From Thermoplasmata archaeon (GTDB lineage Archaea > Thermoplasmatota > Thermoplasmata > Thermoplasmatales > Thermoplasmataceae): a stretch of 10,739 bases of DNA. The notes beneath the pieces were generated by a model. It was not told where the DNA came from. It was given only the letters and a program-made list of their open reading frames with translations, and did not search any database. The position numbers were made by a program, and so were the translations under genes. Where the stretch lies: positions 1 through 10,739 of the forward strand of contig JAJZKS010000038.1 of assembly GCA_021850835.1 (NCBI GenBank). The letters are read 5' to 3'. This document shows, piece after piece, positions 6,755 through 10,739 of this stretch. How positions within the stretch are numbered: the stretch's first letter is position 1; each line of letters opens with the position of its first letter.

Positions 6755-6762
6755 AATATATA
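6755..6762 (-). promoter_or_regulatory. TATA box of vapBC
   Basis: TATATATT on the minus strand, centred about 30 bp before the vapB ATG, is one of the best TATA boxes in the window. It implies a transcript beginning a few bases before the start codon. Confidence 0.55.
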
Positions 6763-6830
6763 CCTTTTTATCTAGTAGGTGTAGTAAGGCTCACTGATGT
6801 AATGGGGTGTCTCCGTCAAATGTGATTCAC

Positions 6831-6857
6831 TCCCGATGCAAGAAAACAAAATCGGGA
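6831..6857. repeat. Inverted repeat TCCCGAT ... ATCGGGA
   Basis: Perfect 7-bp arms at 6831-6837 and 6851-6857 with a 13-base A-rich loop lie in the non-coding gap between the divergent vapB and integrase genes. There is no T-run on either side, so it is not a clear terminator. It may be a protein-binding site of the element. Confidence 0.4.
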
Positions 6858-6889
6858 AACCAGGGATTAGAGCCGGTTGAAAATGTTGA

Positions 6890-6923
6890 TGCAGTGTCAA
6901 ATCCATATGGGACCGACACTGCA
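6890..6923. repeat. 34-bp interrupted palindrome in front of the integrase
   Basis: Perfect 9-bp arms TGCAGTGTC (6890-6898) and GACACTGCA (6915-6923) share their centre with an inner palindrome CCATATGG (6903-6910). Two unpaired 4-bp spacers separate the inner and outer parts. The symmetric layout just upstream of a tyrosine recombinase suggests a recombinase or regulator binding site. Its function is inferred from position only. Confidence 0.55.
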
Positions 6924-6936
6924 CTCTATGGGACCG
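6906..6936 (+). repeat. Direct repeat of TATGGGACCG with 21-bp period
   Basis: TATGGGACCG occurs at 6906-6915 and 6927-6936, exactly 21 bp apart, or two turns of the helix. A related CCATATAGGG element follows at 6949-6958. The run ends just before the integrase TATA box, so these could be activator or repressor sites or integrase arm sites. Confidence 0.5.
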
Positions 6937-6950
6937 TTGAGATTTGAACC
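6929..6950 (-). other. tRNA-3'-end-like stretch, candidate attachment site
   Basis: Read on the minus strand, this stretch runs GGTTCAAATCTCAAC and then GGTCCCA. That is the T-loop, the 3' half of a T-stem and the 3' strand of an acceptor stem, as at the end of a tRNA gene. The 5' half of the T-stem is not complementary and no anticodon arm precedes it, so this is not a working tRNA. Tyrosine integrases of archaeal elements commonly recombine at tRNA 3' ends, and an integrase gene starts 48 bp away. This is inferred as an att remnant. Confidence 0.35.
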
Positions 6951-6967
6951 ATATAGGGTTTAGGAAC

Positions 6968-6976
6968 TATTAAATA
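6968..6976 (+). promoter_or_regulatory. TATA box of the integrase gene
   Basis: TATTAAATA is centred 26 bp before the integrase ATG at 6998, the spacing of a leaderless archaeal promoter. The repeat patch abuts it upstream. Confidence 0.5.
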
Positions 6977-6997
6977 GACTCTAGCCTTCTTATCTAC

Positions 6998-8314
6998 ATG
7001 GCAGGTCCTGCAAAGAAGTATGAAAATCTGATGAAAAGCAAGGATGTTAGGCGATGGTATGATGAAATGTCAAGGTCTTCCAGGATCACAGCTGATACTT
7101 ATCTCAGAAGGCTGGGTTCATTCTGTGTTTCTGTTAGAAATTCCCCTCATGGTCTTCTGGTCCTTGATGATAAGGCCATAACTGACCTCATAAGTGATGA
7201 AATCACTTCGATGGAAAAAAGAGGCCTTGCAGGAAGCTATATTTTATCAACTGTTAAAGCGGTCAAATCCTGGCTTGCGCATAATGACAGGAAGTTAACC
7301 AGGAAGATGAAAATCAAGGATCCTGACGGTGCTCCTACACTCAAGGATGAAAGGATCCCTACAGCTGAGGAGTTGAAGAAGATCTTCGCATCCGGGGACC
7401 CAAGGGCCAGAGCTGCATGCGTCCTTATGGCCCAGTCTGGAATGAGGCCTGAAGTCATCGGGAACTACATGGGGGAAGATGGCCTCAAATTGTCAGATAT
7501 CCCGGATCTTGAAATCCTGGAAAATTCTGTGAATTTCAGAAAGATTCCGGCCATGGTTGTTGTCAGGCCTGAATTGAGCAAAGCAAAGCATCAGTATATC
7601 ACGTTCCTGGGAAATGAAGGCTGCTTTTACCTCAAGGCCTACATTGAAGAGCGGTTAAGTGAAGGTGAAAATATATCCAGAGATTCCCCAATTGTGGTCC
7701 CTGCCAAATTCAGCTTGAGGTCCCAGTCTTCGTTCATAAGGACCATAAACATAGGCGATATAGTGAGGCAGGCCATAAGGAAGGCAGGCTTTGGCTGGAG
7801 GCCTTATGTCTTGAGGGCCTACTTTGACACTCAGCTCCTCATGGCAGAATCAAAGGGTCTGATAATGAGGGACTACAGGGCCTTTTTTATGGGGCACAAA
7901 GGGGACATTGAGCACAGATACACTGTGAACAAACACATGCTGCCTGAAGATCTTATTGAAGACATGAGATCTTCTTATGAAAAATCTCTGGGGTTCCTTG
8001 AAACTGAAAAGACGGGAATAAAAGAGGAGGACTCGATCAAGATACAGAGGGATACTGCAATTTTCATAATGGAGACTGCATTCAAAATGAAACTCACGGA
8101 TGAACAGAAGGAAGAACTAATTTCGCTCAACATTGCTGACCTGCAAAAACGATTAGGGGAGATATTCCAGGACCAGAAAGCCCAAGAACTGAACAATGGC
8201 AATAAGCACAAGACCATACCCGAAAGAGACTTGGAGACATATCTCAACAAAGGATGGGAACTTGTTCAAATATACCCTAGGGGAGACAAGGCTGTGATCA
8301 AACTTCCCGCGTGA
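6998..8314 (+). CDS. Archaeal tyrosine recombinase/integrase
   Basis: The 438-residue protein has a SAM-like N-terminal core-binding domain at about residues 12-100. The catalytic domain has Arg150 (SGMRPEVIG), a candidate beta-hairpin Lys near 195-197 (SKAKHQY), box II as Y270-VLR273-AYFDTQL, GH300 in FFMGHKGD and the nucleophile Tyr308 in HRYTVN. In most family members the first residue of box II is His (HxxR); here it is Tyr. After the catalytic domain come about 70 helical residues and a small C-terminal module, with GWELVQIYPRGDKAVIK at 419-435. Such enzymes cut and rejoin DNA at att sites to integrate or excise elements. An att-like patch and repeats lie directly upstream. The intact frame suggests recent function. 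ATG 6998 is set by the TATA spacing. Confidence 0.88.
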   Translation: MAGPAKKYENLMKSKDVRRWYDEMSRSSRITADTYLRRLGSFCVSVRNSPHGLLVLDDKAITDLISDEITSMEKRGLAGSYILSTVKAVKSWLAHNDRKLTRKMKIKDPDGAPTLKDERIPTAEELKKIFASGDPRARAACVLMAQSGMRPEVIGNYMGEDGLKLSDIPDLEILENSVNFRKIPAMVVVRPELSKAKHQYITFLGNEGCFYLKAYIEERLSEGENISRDSPIVVPAKFSLRSQSSFIRTINIGDIVRQAIRKAGFGWRPYVLRAYFDTQLLMAESKGLIMRDYRAFFMGHKGDIEHRYTVNKHMLPEDLIEDMRSSYEKSLGFLETEKTGIKEEDSIKIQRDTAIFIMETAFKMKLTDEQKEELISLNIADLQKRLGEIFQDQKAQELNNGNKHKTIPERDLETYLNKGWELVQIYPRGDKAVIKLPA

Positions 8315-8338
8315 AATTATAATCTCCAGGGAGGAAAT

Positions 8339-8345
8339 CTTTATC
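8339..8345 (+). promoter_or_regulatory. TATA-like box of hicBA
   Basis: CTTTATC, preceded by purine-rich GGGAGGAAAT that could act as a B-recognition element, is centred 26-27 bp before the GTG of hicB. The GGAGG motif itself is too far from the GTG to serve as its ribosome-binding site. Confidence 0.4.
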
Positions 8346-8368
8346 TCATAATCTTCTATTGTATATTT

Positions 8369-8578
8369 GTGAAATACACTGTTGTCCTGGAACCACAGGA
8401 AGAGGGTGGTTACACCGTGACAGTACCTGCTCTTCCAGGTTGCATATCAGAAGGAGATACCGTTGAGGAGGCTTTGAACAACATCAAAGATGCGATCAGC
8501 GGATATATTGCAAGTCTCCGGAAACATGGTGAACCAATTCCGGTTGAAACATCGGTGGAAGTTCCCATAGATGCCTAA
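8369..8578 (+). CDS. hicB: HicB-type antitoxin, short form
   Basis: The 69-residue protein has the HicB partial RNase-H-like fold: strand MKYTVVLEPQ, then GGYTVTVPALPGC at residues 13-25, EGDTVEEAL and a long helix. It binds and blocks HicA. It is the minimal form with no C-terminal DNA-binding domain, so autoregulation would need another factor. The start is GTG 8369, supported by the TATA spacing and by the homologous reading frame of the decayed copy. Its stop overlaps the hicA start by 8 bp (ATGCCTAA). It follows the integrase by 54 bp on the same strand. Confidence 0.9.
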   Translation: MKYTVVLEPQEEGGYTVTVPALPGCISEGDTVEEALNNIKDAISGYIASLRKHGEPIPVETSVEVPIDA

Positions 8579-8792
8579 ATTGCCAGTACTTTCAGGCTCT
8601 GACGTTGTTAAGGCCCTTACACGAATTGGGTTCTCAATAGACCATCAAACAGGAAGCCACATGATTTTACGGAAAGAGAACCCAGCACTTACGGTTTCGG
8701 TACCAAACCACAAGGAACTAAAAACTGGCACTTTGAGGTCTATCATCAAGCAGGCCCGCCTCACGATAGACGAATTCACCCGGCTTCTCTAA
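8571..8792 (+). CDS. hicA: HicA-type mRNA interferase toxin
   Basis: The 73-residue protein is of the usual HicA length and double-stranded-RNA-binding-like fold: SGSDVVKALTRIGF at residues 8-21, the catalytic histidine His30 in TGSHMILRK, and VSVPNHKELKTGTLRSIIKQA at roughly 42-62. HicA degrades mRNA until neutralised by HicB. Translation is coupled to hicB by the 8-bp overlap. The protein is intact, unlike its dead paralogue about 2.8 kb upstream. This order (antitoxin first) is the reverse of the common hicA-hicB order but is frequent in archaea. Confidence 0.9.
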   Translation: MPKLPVLSGSDVVKALTRIGFSIDHQTGSHMILRKENPALTVSVPNHKELKTGTLRSIIKQARLTIDEFTRLL

Positions 8793-9042
8793 TATATCAA
8801 TTAACTTCAAAGAATGGCCTTTTCCATTCAACTTTCTTAATCAATTATTACATGAAAAGTTGGAAGTGGTGGAAAAAGAGGACATAATCGCTTGGGGAGT
8901 CTGAGAAATATAAGGAAAATTGTGCTGTCCTCCTGGGTGTCCTCAGGTGTCCTTGAGGACAAGGCTTTCTCAAACATTCAATTCAGCAATGTAGTGACAT
9001 CCTCACTGCCCTAATGGATGGATATCTCCCGCCAAATTCTTT
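8793..9042. other. Non-coding stretch after hicA with a short hairpin
   Basis: No convincing gene is seen. GTCCT recurs four times between 8927 and 8953. GTCCTCA (8939-8945) and TGAGGAC (8954-8960) form a 7-bp inverted repeat with an 8-base loop. It lacks a following T-run and lies too far after hicA to be a confident terminator. A 46-codon minus-strand frame at 8837-8977 has no family features. Confidence 0.4.
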
Positions 9043-9144
9043 TCAAAGAAGTCCGAAAACCCAGGCCAGTCCTAAAACTCCAAAAGCAATCATGCCATAA
9101 CCTACAGCCAATTTGAATTTTGACTTCTTCCTGGGATTATTCAT
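9043..9144 (-). CDS. 33-residue single-span membrane protein
   Basis: ATG 9144 to TGA 9043 encodes 33 residues. The basic N-terminus MNNPRKKSKFK is followed by one hydrophobic helix (LAVGYGMIAFGVLGLAWVF) that runs to the stop. The positive-inside layout places the N-terminus in the cytoplasm. A strong GGGGGTGA ribosome-binding motif (plus-strand 9155-9162) ends 10 bp before the ATG, and AT-rich TAATATT lies further upstream. The frame is too short for standard gene finders and I do not recognise a family. It resembles the two small membrane proteins encoded further upstream on the same strand (9525-9777). The evidence is composition and signals, not homology. Confidence 0.6.
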   Translation of the reverse strand: MNNPRKKSKFKLAVGYGMIAFGVLGLAWVFGLL

Positions 9145-9524
9145 AAAATTATATTCACCCCCACAATATTAATTTTCCTTTTATTAGGCTCTGCTGTTCT
9201 TGTCTCCTTGGAGGCATTTAAGCCATTCCAGGTTGGTAGGTGACACCGGGACCGGGCCTTGAAATTTTCAAGGATCCTTTTCAATCGATCGACCATGGGG
9301 TGATACCCAGGGAACCCCTCTGCATTTGAAGGAAACCAAGGAAACTGCGACCGCTCTGAATTAATACCTTCCTTTAGAGTGGCAGTAGATGAGGCCAGGT
9401 CTGGGTTTCTCCTAGGAGATTACCAGGAAGACTTTCAGTGAAACCTTACAATTTATCGATATTGTAAGGGCAGGAGTTCTTACTCACAACCTATATGGGC
9501 TGAAAAAATTCAATAGCTGTAAAA
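9145..9524. other. Gene-poor stretch with two perfect inverted repeats
   Basis: I see no intact gene in these 380 bp. CCTTGAAA/TTTCAAGG form an 8-bp inverted repeat around one base at 9257-9273. CCTTACAAT (9444-9452) and ATTGTAAGG (9461-9469) form perfect 9-bp arms around an 8-base spacer TTATCGAT. The part near 9400-9440 has weak similarity to 9938-9965 (shared CC-x-AGGAGAT-xx-CC-x-GGAA) and might be the remnant of a transposon end. The composition is slightly more GC-rich than the flanks. Confidence 0.4.
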
Positions 9525-9641
9525 TCAGAGAAGGCCTGAGAGCGCATAAACCAAAAGCGCGATAGACAGAGCAAGCCCTATGAAATCTATGGCTCCAGTA
9601 TATGAGGTTCTTTTCTCTTCATGTTTTGGAGAGGTTTTCAT
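9525..9641 (-). CDS. 38-residue single-span membrane protein
   Basis: ATG 9641 to TGA 9525 gives 38 residues. A hydrophilic, mostly charged N-terminus (MKTSPKHEEKRTSYTG) is followed by one membrane helix (AIDFIGLALSIALLVYALS) ending GLL just before the stop. It starts 16 bp after the stop of the 39-residue gene on the same strand, so the two look like an operon. No clear Shine-Dalgarno sequence is seen. Coupled translation from the upstream frame is possible. The family is unknown. The shape suggests a small subunit or regulator of a membrane complex, which is inference. Confidence 0.55.
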   Translation of the reverse strand: MKTSPKHEEKRTSYTGAIDFIGLALSIALLVYALSGLL

Positions 9642-9657
9642 AATTGTCAGCCATAAA

Positions 9658-9777
9658 CTAAGGGTGCAGAATGGCTGATACAATCAGGTAAATTCCAATC
9701 GCGCCGGATATACCGGCGATGATAAATCCTAGATTCGCTATTGGATCCGATTGCTTACCTTTGTATTTTCCGCTCAT
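9658..9777 (-). CDS. 39-residue single-span membrane protein, first of a small operon
   Basis: ATG 9777 to TAG 9658 encodes 39 residues. The basic start MSGKYKGKQSDP precedes a glycine-rich membrane helix (ANLGFIIAGISGAIGIYLIV) and a short SAILHP tail. A near-ideal TATA box (TTATAAAT on the minus strand) is centred 26-27 bp upstream of the ATG, so a leaderless transcript through this gene and the 38-residue gene is likely. The family is not recognised. Together with the genes at 9525 and 9043 it makes three short frames of the same architecture on one strand in a region with no larger genes. Confidence 0.6.
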   Translation of the reverse strand: MSGKYKGKQSDPIANLGFIIAGISGAIGIYLIVSAILHP

Positions 9778-9799
9778 CAATAATTAAACCGCAGTCGAT

Positions 9800-9807
9800 A
9801 TTTATAA
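9800..9807 (-). promoter_or_regulatory. TATA box of the small membrane-protein operon
   Basis: TTATAAAT on the minus strand has its centre about 26 bp before ATG 9777. It is the clearest TATA box outside the vapBC promoter and strongly supports that short frame as a gene. Confidence 0.55.
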
Positions 9808-9810
9808 TTA

Positions 9811-10175
9811 TGGAAGTCTTCTATCAATTACCGTTGATCTTGGACCACACGTTAGGTGAGAGGGGCCCTTAGCAACCATGCGAACATTCCCGTCTGGCTG
9901 TGGCCAGAAAGATCTTCTATTGGTGTATTTAAACCAGGAGTGTCACCCAGGAGATCTCCGGAAAAATTGTGGCCAGATCTGAAACCCCTATACCCCTCTC
10001 TCATGAGATCGGTGTCAATTAGTGCGGTCCATGAAACACAAGAAAGTTATGCCTTTCACCAGAGGATAGTCAGAAGAACCAAGGTTTTAGGGCATTATCC
10101 CGTTATGCCGAACCGGAATAATGCACCCGGCAGGTTATGCATTACCCTTATTTCCCCCTTCAGGGGTTATGCCTT
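9811..10175. other. Non-coding stretch with GTTATGC direct repeats
   Basis: No believable gene is seen. The GTG-started 107-codon frame at 9856-10179 has no recognisable motif and runs into the next gene. GTTATGC occurs at 10046, 10102, 10134 and 10166 on the plus strand, and the last three are exactly 32 bp apart. CATTAT (10093-10098) and ATAATG (10118-10123) flank one copy as an imperfect inverted repeat. CCCC-TTCA-GGGG (10155-10166) is a small palindrome. CCTTATTT near 10146-10153 is placed about 26 bp before the ATG at 10176 and may be its TATA box. The repeats cover the likely transcription start, so they are candidate operators for the downstream ribbon-helix-helix-like protein. Confidence 0.45.
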
Positions 10176-10739
10176 ATGACCGAATCCATAAGAACAACAG
10201 TATCTATCCCGCAGGACCTGAAGAGTTACCTTGAGGAAAACAACATCAATGCGTCTCAGCTCCTTCAGGACGCAATCAAGGCCAGAAGGCAGGAAGGCAG
10301 CCTGCCTGACTGGTACTACTCTGATGAGCTCCCAAGGAAAGAAGAACTTATTAGGTTCATCCGGAGCGTTCACGACAGCGACGAAGGCATAAGGAGATTG
10401 CAGTACTTCTACCACCGTCTCACATCTGAATTTGACCAGGAAGATACCAAGGTTGAATCGTTGAGAAATTTCATTGTGGACCTTGCCAACCCCAACCATC
10501 CCAGCTATTCAGAAATACTCAGAAAATCGCTGGAACATGATGTCATTCTAAGGGATGAGATCTTCGGGGATTCTGGCCTGATTGAACAGAAGGAAAAACT
10601 TCTGGCAGAAATTGATGAGCTGCAGAACAGGAAATTTTCTGAACAGAATATCCTCAATGAAACAATCAGGAAACTCAGTTCGCAGATTACAGACAGCAAC
10701 CGGACAATCGCATTTCTGATTTTACAGCTATTGAATTTT
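10176..10739 (+). CDS. Ribbon-helix-helix-like protein with coiled-coil tail (3' truncated)
   Basis: The frame is open from ATG 10176 to the window edge, 188 codons with no stop. The N-terminus reads IRTTVSIPQDLKSYLEEN then NINASQLLQDAIKARRQ (residues 5-39), the strand-helix-helix pattern of MetJ/Arc-type DNA-binding domains. A linker SLPDWYYSDELP follows, then a helical middle, and from about residue 135 a heptad-like charged helix (IEQKEKLLAEIDELQNR) that is probably a coiled coil. The protein is probably a dimeric DNA-binding protein with a long partner-binding or oligomerising arm. Such fusions occur on archaeal mobile elements, but I do not recognise the family. The start is set by the TATA-like CCTTATTT 26 bp upstream. 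Repeats overlapping the start suggest self-regulation. Confidence 0.75.
   Translation, partial: MTESIRTTVSIPQDLKSYLEENNINASQLLQDAIKARRQEGSLPDWYYSDELPRKEELIRFIRSVHDSDEGIRRLQYFYHRLTSEFDQEDTKVESLRNFIVDLANPNHPSYSEILRKSLEHDVILRDEIFGDSGLIEQKEKLLAEIDELQNRKFSEQNILNETIRKLSSQITDSNRTIAFLILQLLNF

Noticed and set aside
6890..6960. A complete tRNA gene or a CRISPR array in the repeat patch
   Set aside because: Only the 3' end of a tRNA-like sequence is present and its T-stem does not pair. The repeats are too few and too short, without spacers of CRISPR size.
8852..8887. 11-residue Trp/Lys-rich micro-frame (MKSWKWWKKRT)
   Set aside because: It is curious, but too short to separate from chance and has no supporting signals.
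8939..8960. Hairpin GTCCTCA/TGAGGAC as a terminator of hicBA
   Set aside because: There is no T-run, and it lies nearly 150 bp beyond the hicA stop. It is kept only as a note in the non-coding stretch.
8837..8977. 46-codon minus-strand frame
   Set aside because: Its proline-rich C-terminal composition looks random. It has no promoter or ribosome-binding signal and none of the charged-then-membrane pattern of the three small genes accepted nearby.
10046..10173. CRISPR-like array from the 32-bp GTTATGC periodicity
   Set aside because: The repeated unit is only 7-8 bp and the rest of each period is unrelated, so an operator or iteron reading fits better.
9856..10179. 107-codon GTG-started frame on the plus strand
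   Set aside because: It has no recognisable motif, an unusual residue mix and no start signals. It also overlaps the start of the better-supported gene at 10176.

Overview
The window looks like a chromosomal segment from an archaeon, most plausibly a member of the Thermoplasmata (Cuniculiplasma, Ferroplasma or Thermoplasma relatives). The evidence is indirect. Arginine is mostly AGG/AGA. Several genes have a TATA-like box 25-30 bp before the start codon, as expected for leaderless archaeal transcripts. The gene content also fits: an archaeal tyrosine integrase, a PIN/RHH pair, short HicBA and a DUF71 ATPase. Base composition by eye is moderately AT-rich. The taxon is inference; no rRNA or complete tRNA is present.

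Positions 1-5518 are housekeeping-like. The end of an unidentified gene is followed closely by a short-chain dehydrogenase (129-875). Four minus-strand genes follow: a single FAS1-domain protein (903-1376), a protein of three tandem ~52-residue repeats (1434-2003), an M20 amidohydrolase related to AbgB/PM20D2 (2147-3322) and a DUF71/Dph6-like ATP pyrophosphatase (3394-4071). Divergent from these is an NRAMP-family transporter (4259-5518). Its metal-site motifs are altered, and a palindrome resembling DtxR/MntR-family metal-regulator boxes lies in its leader.

Positions 5519-8792 form an accessory island. It opens with a dead hicB-hicA copy with nonsense and frameshift mutations, directly behind the transporter. 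Next come a minus-strand vapBC toxin-antitoxin pair with a repeat operator at its start, a repeat-rich non-coding patch containing a tRNA-3'-end-like stretch, a tyrosine integrase, and an intact hicBA pair that is clearly the paralogue of the dead one. The integrase, the att-like patch and two toxin-antitoxin systems suggest the remains of an integrated element.

Positions 8793-10175 hold little recognisable protein-coding sequence except three very short genes on the minus strand (33, 38 and 39 codons). Each encodes a charged N-terminus followed by one membrane helix. The 39- and 38-codon genes are in tandem behind a good TATA box. The same stretch holds perfect inverted repeats. The window closes with the first 188 codons of a protein that has a ribbon-helix-helix-like N-terminus and a helical, probably coiled-coil C-terminal half. 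It is preceded by GTTATGC repeats spaced 32 bp apart.

No fully new defence system is evident. The least-described items are the small membrane-protein cluster, the triple-repeat protein, the divergent NRAMP with its putative metal operator, and the repeat patch in front of the integrase.
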